Below, piece after piece: positions 14,684 to 20,905 of a stretch of DNA of 40,724 nt. Both the position numbers and the translations under genes were made by a program. The stretch comes from a virus, in the IMG/VR virus record IMGVR_UViG_3300031885_000046, positions 1 through 40,724 of that record; one strand, 5' to 3'. Each line of letters begins with the position of its first letter. Positions within the stretch are counted from its first letter, which is position 1. The notes beneath the pieces are model-generated. The model saw only the letters and a program-made list of their open reading frames with translations, ran no database searches and was not told the origin of the DNA.

Positions 14684-14770
14684 GGCTGGGCACGGCGGGG
14701 CTTGGCTAGGCCCGGCGTGGCCAGGCAAGGCTGGGCAAGGCAAGGCGAGGCAAGGCAAGACATGGCGAGG
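14684..14770 (+). repeat. GGCNN pentamer array 3 (17 units)
   Basis: Seventeen in-phase units from 14684 to 14768, then GG. NN series: TG AC GG TT TA CC GT CA AA TG AA AA GA AA AA AT GA; the sixteenth unit is GACAT, the only departure from GGC in the three arrays. It begins 6 bases after a stop codon. The last units resemble those of array 1 (TG .. AA AA GA). Confidence 0.95.
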
Positions 14771-14845
14771 GTTTTATTTTGATTTTCTTTTAGCCCTCTT
14801 TCTTTAGAACAAAGGGAAAAATGAGAGATAAATTCCTCTACATCC

Positions 14846-14863
14846 ATGAAACGCATATTGAAA
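14846..14863 (+). repeat. Flanking direct repeat, right copy
   Basis: ATGAAACGCATATTGAAA, matching 13437-13453 except for one extra C. It lies about 75 bases past array 3 and about 15 bases before the next start codon. Confidence 0.6.
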
Positions 14864-14878
14864 TACTAAGGAGGTGCC

Positions 14879-15070
14879 ATGACGATAATTGATGTCAAAC
14901 TAATGAAGATGCACGAATCTCTGGAGAGAATGTGGAATATCTTTTTTGTCCGGTGCAAAGACAGTTCGGCAGTTATCGATTATCTTCGTGAGAAAGAGAC
15001 CTGTCATAATCTGATGGCCGACATCTCTAAGGAGGTAAATGAGCCTGATCTCAAGAGAATGGTGCCCTAA
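14879..15070 (+). CDS. Small protein, paralogue of the membrane protein at 15507
   Basis: 63 residues; AAGGAGGTGCC precedes the ATG. The core ERMWNIFFVRCKDSSAVIDY with LREKETCHNLMADISKEV aligns with DRMWNLFCLKSRESDIVRSF, ILEKEACHNLIGEISRV in the protein at 15507-15785: RMWN, EKE-CHNL and the spacing are shared. This copy lacks the C-terminal membrane helix. It looks like one of a duplicated pair, a soluble and a membrane-anchored form. Function unknown. Confidence 0.62.
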   Translation: MTIIDVKLMKMHESLERMWNIFFVRCKDSSAVIDYLREKETCHNLMADISKEVNEPDLKRMVP

Positions 15071-15169
15071 GAAAAAAAGATTTAAGAAGAACCATTTCCA
15101 TAGAAAAAAGCAAAAGACCGATACTCCAAAGCCTCTTCTGCTTTTTAAGAAGATTTTCAGACCACAGGC

Positions 15170-15337
15170 ATGGGGATGATCCGGATAAAACTTATCGTTT
15201 TGAAATTGTGGATTTTAACATTTCGTCTTATATGGGGGGTACCGAGGGCCAACCTCATTGACGATGGGCGCCTCCTTCCCCGTTGTCTGTTCCGTAGAAG
15301 CGGGGTGCCCGCCACTTACCACTGGAGGAAGTTATGA
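15170..15337 (+). CDS. Possible small basic protein, or structured RNA
   Basis: An open frame of 55 codons (MGMIRIKLIVLKLWILTFRL then IWGVPRANLIDDGRLL...) whose stop overlaps the next ATG (ATGA). The first 22 residues are hydrophobic. No good ribosome site is seen. The same DNA can fold (CCCCG near 15278 with CGGGG near 15300, flanked by GGGC and GCCC), so a structured leader RNA is an alternative. Region 15071-15169 holds nothing else I can support. Confidence 0.35.
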   Translation: MGMIRIKLIVLKLWILTFRLIWGVPRANLIDDGRLLPRCLFRRSGVPATYHWRKL

Positions 15338-15525
15338 TCCAGATTTGTTATAGCAAATTTCATCAAGGAGATCGGAAATATGGAGAGAAGGAACCACTCT
15401 CGGATAAATCGGAGACGCATGGGGTCTGTTCCGAGTGCTGGCCCATGGAGTTAAAATATATCCGGGAAGAATACAAAAAATATAAGGAGAATCATGGAGG
15501 GGAGCGATGTTCCGGAAAGACGTGA
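15334..15525 (+). CDS. Small Cys/His protein
   Basis: 63 residues: MIQICYSKFHQGDRKYGEKE, then THGVCSECWPMELKYIREEY. CGGAGG-like GGAGGAAG precedes the start. The arrangement C5, H10, H29-x2-C-x2-C could bind one zinc, a form common in tiny phage-encoded proteins. A charged helix (REEYKKYKENHGG) follows. The stop overlaps the next gene by 19 bases. Confidence 0.5.
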   Translation: MIQICYSKFHQGDRKYGEKEPLSDKSETHGVCSECWPMELKYIREEYKKYKENHGGERCSGKT

Positions 15526-15785
15526 TGCGATACAAACGGATGGACCTTCATAAAAGAATCGATCGGATGTGGAATCTTTTCTGTTTAAAGTCCAGGGAGA
15601 GCGATATAGTGAGGAGCTTCATTCTCGAAAAAGAGGCCTGCCACAATCTTATCGGGGAGATTTCGCGGGTTGATCGAAAATCCATAATCGATATTCTTTT
15701 TCTCGCCATGGTTGTCCTCGCCATGATCGCCGCCTTTCTTTCCATTGGGCTGGTGATCTTCGCACCGGAATGGTTCAAAAGGTAA
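15507..15785 (+). CDS. Small membrane protein, paralogue of 14879 product
   Basis: 92 residues. Residues 12-55 repeat the RMWN ... EKEACHNLIGEI motif of the protein at 14879. Residues about 60-88 (IIDILFLAMVVLAMIAAFLS, IGLVIFAPEWF) form one strong transmembrane helix. GGAGGGGAG precedes the ATG at 15507. It may anchor a homologous cytoplasmic domain to the inner membrane, as in superinfection exclusion, but that is only an inference from topology and operon. Confidence 0.6.
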   Translation: MFRKDVMRYKRMDLHKRIDRMWNLFCLKSRESDIVRSFILEKEACHNLIGEISRVDRKSIIDILFLAMVVLAMIAAFLSIGLVIFAPEWFKR

Positions 15786-15788
15786 AAA

Positions 15789-16020
15789 ATGATCCTCTGT
15801 CCGATCTGTTTGACCAAATTCAATAAAGAAAAACATGAAATCTCGGGGCGGCATCAAATGCCCTTCTTGCAAACAGGAGATAGATAATATGACCGTAATT
15901 CAATGCATTCCCTTCGCCGACTGCATTACCCTCATTCGGACCGTAGGGATCAACAAAGATCCCGTTTCGATTCTTGCAATGTTTCGGGACGCAATCGGGA
16001 AATTACAAGAGATGTCATGA
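15789..16020 (+). pseudogene. Zinc-ribbon gene with an apparent frameshift
   Basis: Frame A from ATG 15789 gives MILCPICLTKFNKEKHEISG and then stops at 15887. Frame B gives GIKCPSCKQEIDNMTVIQCI and runs to 16020. Neither alone makes a whole zinc ribbon; together they give CPIC ... CPSC. Removing one G from the GGGG at 15844-15847 (about) joins them as HEISGGIKCPSC. The alternative is two separate small genes, 15789-15887 and one starting at ATG 15835 or 15889 (AGGAGAT upstream). The frame-B stop overlaps the next ATG. Confidence 0.5.
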
Positions 16021-16187
16021 CCAAGGATCGTCTTCAATGGATTATCTCCGGATTGGATTGGGAGCAACTCACGGAATGGGAAGAGCGGTTTGTTGAGAAT
16101 GTTGAAAAGTTTTTTGAGAAATCGGGATACCTTTCCGTTAATCAGGAGGATATTCTGGAAAGAATCTACCGGGAGAAGGGACAATGA
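16017..16187 (+). CDS. Small hypothetical protein
   Basis: 56 residues, MTKDRLQWIISGLDWEQLTE then WEERFVENVEKFFEKSGYLS. The ATG overlaps the previous stop (ATGA) and its own stop overlaps the next ATG. The composition is helical with many Trp and Glu residues. The phrase 'W..sGldw..Lt.wEerFve..e..f...g.ls..qe..Le.IyrekG' recurs in phage replication-region proteins, but no role is known to me. Confidence 0.6.
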   Translation: MTKDRLQWIISGLDWEQLTEWEERFVENVEKFFEKSGYLSVNQEDILERIYREKGQ

Positions 16188-16615
16188 AGATATATTCTGC
16201 GGAAGAATTAAATTACTGGCAGACAAGCAGATCCTCTTCGGATAGTTGGATTGATAAAGCGAAAAGGCAAATTCAATCACTGGGTGGAAAAGTCGAAGCG
16301 GAAGGATTTGGCCAGGATAGTGAAGGGAAGGCAGCTTTCATGATTGGGTTTTCCCTCAATGGGGATGGATTCAAAATCATCTGGCCGGTGATGAAGAGCA
16401 AAACCGGGAACGAAAGGGCGGCACGGATTCAAGCAGCCACCTCTCTTTATCATTATGTCAAGGGAGTTTGTCTATATGCTGCGGTTGTTGGACCTAAGCC
16501 GGCCTTTTTTAGTCATTTGATGCTCCCCGATGGCAAAATAGCTTCTCAATTAGCATCGGATAAATTAGCCGAAATGATACCGAGAATTTTAATGATTGAA
16601 AATAAGGGAAGATAA
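16184..16615 (+). CDS. Conserved phage hypothetical protein
   Basis: 143 residues. The region FMIGFSLNGDGFKIIWPVMK then SKTGNERAARIQAATSLYHY, VKGVCLYAAVVGPKPAFFSH, LMLPDGKIASQLASDKLA is a pattern I have met in many phage and prophage proteins of unknown function near recombination genes. It looks like an alpha/beta fold. It is coupled (ATGA) to the gene before and followed after 2 bases by the Cas4-like nuclease, so it may work with it. Confidence 0.65.
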   Translation: MKIYSAEELNYWQTSRSSSDSWIDKAKRQIQSLGGKVEAEGFGQDSEGKAAFMIGFSLNGDGFKIIWPVMKSKTGNERAARIQAATSLYHYVKGVCLYAAVVGPKPAFFSHLMLPDGKIASQLASDKLAEMIPRILMIENKGR

Positions 16616-16617
16616 GA

Positions 16618-17214
16618 ATGAACATCGATGCGTCGAATCTTGAGAAGAAGTTGATTGAATGGTCCGTAAACAATTCCGGATATGACGAGCACCGGGATTA
16701 TATTGGCCTCTCCACCCTCGCCGATTGTTCCCGCATTATCTATCACCGCTATTTCAACCGGGTCGGCTTGGCAAGAGAAGGCCATCTCAAAACCCGATAT
16801 TGTTATGAAGTTGAGGAAAACATCAAGGAGAGATTCCGGCGAATGGGTCTCTACTCCCCTGAGAAAGAAATCTCGATTTTCGATGGCCTCGTCAAGGGGC
16901 ATACGGATGGAGAGATATTGGGGTACCTCCTCGAGATCAAAACAGTCCCGGAGACGGATCATATCCCAAGATGCTCCGTTTATATCCCGGGAAAAGTATA
17001 TTGGCAGGTTCAGGCGTACATGCTTTACGGATCGTATAATCGGGCTTTTCTGATTTACCTCGCCAGAAAATTTGGTCTGTTTCGCGTTTTTATCGTTACA
17101 CGGGATGAATCGCTACAATCCAAAATCAATATCAGGGTCAACGATCTCGTTGAAGCAGTGAGGCGGCGAAAGATCCCGGCCTGTGAGTGTGGAAAGTGTG
17201 AGAAAAAGGGATGA
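16618..17214 (+). CDS. Cas4-like Fe-S PD-(D/E)XK nuclease
   Basis: 198 residues. The nuclease motif is HTDGEI (Asp97) ... LLEIKTV (Glu106, Lys108) followed by QVQAYMLYG (QxxxY type, residues 130-134), as in RecB/Cas4-family exonucleases. Cys37 (LADCSR) with Cys189, Cys191 and Cys194 (ACECGKC) gives the one-plus-three layout that holds a 4Fe-4S cluster in Cas4 and AddB. No CRISPR array or other cas gene is present, so this is a phage recombination nuclease, likely paired with the annealing protein at 9660-10592. It is coupled to the next gene by ATGA. Confidence 0.8.
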   Translation: MNIDASNLEKKLIEWSVNNSGYDEHRDYIGLSTLADCSRIIYHRYFNRVGLAREGHLKTRYCYEVEENIKERFRRMGLYSPEKEISIFDGLVKGHTDGEILGYLLEIKTVPETDHIPRCSVYIPGKVYWQVQAYMLYGSYNRAFLIYLARKFGLFRVFIVTRDESLQSKINIRVNDLVEAVRRRKIPACECGKCEKKG

Positions 17215-17417
17215 ATCTCAAAGATCTCATTACCCCGAAGGAGCTGGCGCGAAAACTTGGAGTCACGGAGCGGATCGTTTTTGAGTGGAGGAAAGAAGGA
17301 ATGCCAACGGTCAAGATCGGGAAATCGGTCTTCATTGTCCAGGAGAGTTTCCTCCGATGGATCGAAAAACTTGAAAAAGACCAAAACGCTCAGGATGCGT
17401 CAGGAGACGAGATTTAA
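17211..17417 (+). CDS. Excisionase-like HTH protein
   Basis: 68 residues: LITPKELARKLGVTERIVFE, WRKEGMPTVKIGKSVFIVQE, SFLRWIEKLEK. This is the HTH_17/excisionase-type winged helix. It is on the same strand as int, 3.5 kb upstream, and immediately precedes a cluster of phased repeats (17458-17527), so either Xis or a regulator of those repeats is plausible. The start overlaps the nuclease stop. Confidence 0.62.
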   Translation: MNLKDLITPKELARKLGVTERIVFEWRKEGMPTVKIGKSVFIVQESFLRWIEKLEKDQNAQDASGDEI

Positions 17418-17457
17418 GTTTCCCCATGCTCCAATATAGACCCCAAAAATTTGAGAT

Positions 17458-17527
17458 CATTTCGACCCGTTTCAACCCCGTTTCGTCACGTTTCGTCACG
17501 TTTTGGCATCGTTTCAAGACGCATTTT
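17458..17527. repeat. Six helically phased CGTTTC repeats
   Basis: CATTTC at 17458, then CGTTTC or CGTTTT at 17468, 17479, 17489, 17499 and 17510, and a weaker CGCATT at 17520. Spacings are 10, 11, 10, 10, 11, 10 bases, one turn of the helix. Two neighbours are identical (CGTTTCGTCA). They fill the gap between the HTH gene and the ParB-like gene and should bind one of the two proteins along one DNA face. Confidence 0.8.
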
Positions 17528-17540
17528 TAATATCCGTACC

Positions 17541-17565
17541 CCGGAATCGGCCCTTTCCGATCCGG
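17541..17565 (+). other. Hairpin before ParB-like gene
   Basis: CCGGAATCGG pairs with CCGATCCGG (one bulge) round a CCCTTT loop. It ends about 10 bases before the ribosome site TAGGAGG of the ParB-like gene. It could be a binding dyad or a translational control element. Confidence 0.45.
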
Positions 17566-17588
17566 CAACCATAAAATAGGAGGTTCCC

Positions 17589-19196
17589 ATGGAAATTTCA
17601 TATGAGATAATCCCGATTGAGAAGATCCACGTCTCCCCATTCAACCCGCGGCATCATGTGAACGAAAAGGCATTCCGGGAACTGGTTGAGAGTATCCGGA
17701 AAGTTGGGGTCCTCACCCCGCTGCTCGTCCGGCCGAACATGTCGGCACGGGATGGCTATGAGATTGCCGCCGGCCATCGGCGTTATAACGCTGCCAAAGA
17801 GATCGGCCTGTCCTCAGTCCCTGCCATCATCCGGGAGATGAATGATATCGAATTCCTCGAGATCATCACGATCGAGAACCTCCAGAGGGAAGACGTCCAT
17901 CCCCTCGATGAGGCCCAGGGATACCGGACCTTGATGGAAAAGGCCGGTTATGACGTAGCTGTGATTGCGGCAAAGGTCGGAAAAAGCGAGTCCTATGTCT
18001 ACCAGCGGCTCAAACTTGTCGAACTCATCCCGGAAGCCCAGAAGGCTTTTGCGGATGAAAAGATTACGGCCGGGCACGCGATCCTCATCGCCCGGCTCCA
18101 GCCCAATGATCAGAAGAAAGTGTTGGAAGATGGACTCCAAGATGATTTTGGAGGAAAAGAGATTGTAAGTGTCCGCGAGCTCGCCGATTATATTGAAGAG
18201 CAGATCCATCTCGATTTGAACTCAGCTTCATTTTCGAAGAAGGATCCCGATCTTTTACCGGGGGCAGGGCCCTGTACAATCTGTACGAAGCGGACCGGAT
18301 TCGTGCCGGCACTCTTTCCGGATATCAAGAAGAAGGATACATGCACGGATCCGGAATGTTTCCACGCCAAAGTCCAGGCCTTCATCGATAACTGGCTGAA
18401 GACCAAATCACAGGACAGCGACATCCCTCCACTGAAACTCGATGCCAATTATGATTACCGCAAAAAAAAGATACCGGAGGATCCTCAGACTCCGATCCCG
18501 GCCAGTTTCTACAGTGAGATTACCGATAAGCGAAAAGGGAGTTGCGAACACGCCAGGGAGGGCATCATCGTCGAAGGTCACTCCAAGGGGAAAGTCCTCA
18601 CTGTCTGCGTCGACCCTACCTGTAAAACCCATCGCGGCCGGTCCTCGTCAACAGGATCCGATCCGGAGATGGCAGCATATCACCAACGACAAAAGACGGA
18701 ACAGGAGAAAAGAAAAACGGAGGAGACGGTGCGCCTCCGGATCGTGGACGCTATCATAGCAAAGGTCCCGAAGGAACTTTCGAAGGACGATTATATTTTT
18801 CTGGCCGGCCAGTTTTTTGCCCAACTCTGGGAGGACTACCGGAGACGAATCGCGGCCCGCCACGGAATTCAGCCGATCAAAGAACAATATACCCGGGATT
18901 ATCAAAAGCCGATGCGAAAATATATCGGCGGACTTGATAAGATCGCCCTGCAGTGCCTTCTCATGGAGATGAGTCTCATCCGCAATCTCCCAGAACCATA
19001 CTCCGGCAGCCGGAGTGAAGACCCCCTGATTGAGACAGCGAAGCGATATCATATCGATCCGAAAGGGATCGAGGCCGAGGTCCGGAAAGAAACTAAAGAG
19101 AAGAAAACCAAGAAAGTGCACACGTCTGCAAAACGGAAAGAGAAAAAATGGGGGTTTCATTTTAATTTACCTTTAGTGAGCGGAAATATTTTCTGA
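17589..19196 (+). CDS. ParB-like DNA-binding protein
   Basis: 535 residues. The ParB/Spo0J N-domain is clear: IEKIHVSPFNPRHHVNEKAF, GYEIAAGHRRYNAAKEIGLS (nucleotide-binding box GHRR), ITIENLQREDVHPLDEAQGY (ENLQR box), then an HTH (VIAAKVGKSESYVYQRLKLV). Residues about 210-270 hold zinc-type cysteines (CTICTKR, DTCTDPECFHAK). The C-terminal part is long and charged. Homologues occur in phages and integrative elements; roles include partition and transcription control. The C-terminus (WGFHFNLPLVSGNIF) looks like readthrough past a former stop near 19147. TAGGAGG precedes the start. Confidence 0.85.
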   Translation: MEISYEIIPIEKIHVSPFNPRHHVNEKAFRELVESIRKVGVLTPLLVRPNMSARDGYEIAAGHRRYNAAKEIGLSSVPAIIREMNDIEFLEIITIENLQREDVHPLDEAQGYRTLMEKAGYDVAVIAAKVGKSESYVYQRLKLVELIPEAQKAFADEKITAGHAILIARLQPNDQKKVLEDGLQDDFGGKEIVSVRELADYIEEQIHLDLNSASFSKKDPDLLPGAGPCTICTKRTGFVPALFPDIKKKDTCTDPECFHAKVQAFIDNWLKTKSQDSDIPPLKLDANYDYRKKKIPEDPQTPIPASFYSEITDKRKGSCEHAREGIIVEGHSKGKVLTVCVDPTCKTHRGRSSSTGSDPEMAAYHQRQKTEQEKRKTEETVRLRIVDAIIAKVPKELSKDDYIFLAGQFFAQLWEDYRRRIAARHGIQPIKEQYTRDYQKPMRKYIGGLDKIALQCLLMEMSLIRNLPEPYSGSRSEDPLIETAKRYHIDPKGIEAEVRKETKEKKTKKVHTSAKRKEKKWGFHFNLPLVSGNIF

Positions 19197-19267
19197 CCCC
19201 GGAGGAGATCCGGATCATCCAGAAATACTATGATGGGACTTCCCTCCGGACGAACAAGATCCTCCAA

Positions 19268-19756
19268 ATGCTCGGGCCAAAATATCCGCGATGGTACATC
19301 AAACGGAAGGCGAACGAGATGGGCCTTTCCCATATTAAGAAAAATCCGGACTGGAATGAACAGGAGATTGAATTCCTGCATAAGAATTATCCCCGAAAGG
19401 GATGGACGGCTCTCATTAAAGGACTTCAGAAGATTAACGGCGGAATCTGGAGAAGTCCCACGGCGATCCAGTTGAAAGCGAAGCGGGAACATATCAATAA
19501 GCGAAGTGATGGGTTCACCATGCGGATGGTCGAAGAGCTTCTCGGAAGAGACCACAAGACGATTGCACTCTGGATGCAGAAAGGGTTTTTAGATTCCAAA
19601 AGAAAAGGGACCCGGCGGACTGAGGCCCAGGGGGGCGACATGCATCATTTCGAAGCAAAGGACCTCCGCGTCTTTGTCATCACCCATCCGGATGAGATCG
19701 ATTTGAGAAGGGTCGAACCGAGAAGTTTCATCCATCTCATCGCGGGGATGCTGTGA
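19268..19756 (+). CDS. Homeodomain/HTH protein, probably missing its true start
   Basis: 162 residues from the first ATG, but the same frame is open from 19166 and encodes YFLTPEEIRIIQKYYDGTSL then RTNKILQMLG, clearly part of a homeodomain-like (SANT/Myb-type) HTH. No ATG, GTG or TTG serves it. An ATG at 19148 is in frame but meets TAA at 19163. So either translation starts at a non-standard codon or the gene is damaged. The C-terminal half (FTMRMVEELLGRDHKTIALW, QKGFL, FVITHPDEIDLRRVEP) is a second HTH followed by a conserved phage motif. Probably DNA-binding. Confidence 0.6.
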   Translation: MLGPKYPRWYIKRKANEMGLSHIKKNPDWNEQEIEFLHKNYPRKGWTALIKGLQKINGGIWRSPTAIQLKAKREHINKRSDGFTMRMVEELLGRDHKTIALWMQKGFLDSKRKGTRRTEAQGGDMHHFEAKDLRVFVITHPDEIDLRRVEPRSFIHLIAGML

Positions 19757-19773
19757 GGTAAAAGGAAAGAAAA

Positions 19774-20010
19774 ATGGATCGAATAAGGATTATGGAAGAA
19801 GTTGATAAAGAACTCGAGCGGGCCAGAGAGAAATTTCCTTTCTGGCCACATGATATGATCCATGCTGCGGCGATTGTTGCAGAAGAAGCAGGTGAATTAA
19901 TTCAAGCGTCCCTTCAATATCACTATGAAGAAAAGACTACAATGGAAGAATGCGACAAAGAAGCTATTCACGCCCTGGCGATGTGCATCCGATTTTTGGA
20001 AGGAAAATAA
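19774..20010 (+). CDS. MazG-like nucleotide pyrophosphohydrolase-type protein
   Basis: 78 residues: VDKELERAREKFPFWPHDMI, HAAAIVAEEAGELIQASLQY then EAIHALAMCIRFLEG. The EEAGEL metal-binding helix and the later Glu/Asp helix (ECDKEAIHALAMCIRFL) match small phage MazG-like all-alpha NTP pyrophosphohydrolases. Such proteins clean the nucleotide pool or lower (p)ppGpp to delay starvation responses. AAAGGAAAGAAAA precedes the start. Confidence 0.72.
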   Translation: MDRIRIMEEVDKELERAREKFPFWPHDMIHAAAIVAEEAGELIQASLQYHYEEKTTMEECDKEAIHALAMCIRFLEGK

Positions 20011-20024
20011 GAAGGGATGCTTTA

Positions 20025-20222
20025 ATGACTCGAAAAGCCATAGATTGGATTATTTGTTCGCAGCGTGTCGAAGATCTCCGGCGATATTCTGGGCCAGTGG
20101 TGTGGATTAATGAATGTCTCCGATGCGGCACGGAGGAGCCGATCTATCAGGGCGCCCTGGACGTCCTGGTCTATCAGGGGAAGCGTTTTATAAACTTTCA
20201 TAAGAATTGTAAGGAGAAATGA
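20025..20222 (+). CDS. Small Cys-containing protein
   Basis: 65 residues: MTRKAIDWIICSQRVEDLRR, INECLRCGTEEPIYQ and FINFHKNCKEK. C-x2-C with a later H-x2-C could bind zinc, as in short phage treble-clef proteins. The start at 20025 follows GAAGGGATGC. The stop overlaps the following ATG. Confidence 0.55.
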   Translation: MTRKAIDWIICSQRVEDLRRYSGPVVWINECLRCGTEEPIYQGALDVLVYQGKRFINFHKNCKEK

Positions 20223-20905
20223 AAGAAACGGAATTGGCCAAACCAATCATCGCCTGGCTTCAAGACATGAAGTGGGATGTGTACCAGGAGGTTCAGGTTT
20301 TCAGCTATGGAGCGATCGCTGACATTGTTGGGCTCTTCAATGGTAGGACCTGGGTGATTGAAACAAAGACGGTGTTGAGCCTAAAGGTGATGGAGCAGGC
20401 GTATCACTGGAAGCCTTTTTCAAACCTCGTGTCCGTTGCTGTCCCGCGCGGTAGACGAGGAAGTATAGAATTTCCCTGGAGGGTGTTGGAGAGTTTTGGA
20501 ATAGGTCTTATCCGTGTTGTTGAGTCGTCGAATTGGGTGAACCACATGGAAGTCCCTGTTTGGGAGATAGAGGAGTTGGTTCGTCCTCAGGTGAATAGAC
20601 GTCCCGGAAAGCATCTAAAAGATTCGTTGAGCGAAGCGCATAAGACGTTTGCTGAGGCAGGGAACGCTAATAAGCTTAGGTGGTCACCATTTCAGCAGAC
20701 GTGCCTTGACGTAAGAAAGTTTGTGGAAAAGAATCCTGGTGCCGGGTTGAAGCAGATCATCGACAACGTCAAGACACATTATCAATCAGTGCAGAGCGCA
20801 AAGAACTGTATAGCCAAGTATATCCAAATGGACGTGCTCAAAGGTATTCGAAGCGAGAAGGACGGAAAGATGCTGAGGTTTTATTCCACAAATGAAATGA
20901 AATGA
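20219..20905 (+). CDS. PD-(D/E)XK-type protein with C-terminal HTH
   Basis: 228 residues. Glu24 (YQEVQVF), Asp35 (GAIADIVGL) and Glu48/Lys50 (WVIETKT) form a PD-(D/E)XK nuclease core in the first 60 residues, in the form seen in archaeal-type resolvases and MmcB-like repair proteins. Residues about 160-228 (CLDVRKFVEKNPGAGLKQII, then SAKNCIAKYIQMDVLKGIR) form a winged HTH. It may be a nuclease or a specificity factor coupled to the integrase gene next door (ATGA overlap). Codon use (more GTT, GTG and AAG) looks unlike its neighbours, which may point to recent acquisition. Confidence 0.65.
   Translation: MKETELAKPIIAWLQDMKWDVYQEVQVFSYGAIADIVGLFNGRTWVIETKTVLSLKVMEQAYHWKPFSNLVSVAVPRGRRGSIEFPWRVLESFGIGLIRVVESSNWVNHMEVPVWEIEELVRPQVNRRPGKHLKDSLSEAHKTFAEAGNANKLRWSPFQQTCLDVRKFVEKNPGAGLKQIIDNVKTHYQSVQSAKNCIAKYIQMDVLKGIRSEKDGKMLRFYSTNEMK

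Noticed and set aside
13460-14770. CRISPR array
   Set aside because: The unit is 5 bp with no spacers, and no cas1/cas2 genes are present; the Cas4-like protein is a stand-alone phage nuclease.
13913-14856. Long open frames through the arrays on both strands, rich in Ala, Pro, Arg and His
   Set aside because: Fixed GGC with period 5 rarely makes stop codons, so open frames arise by chance; they have no ribosome sites and run across real genes.
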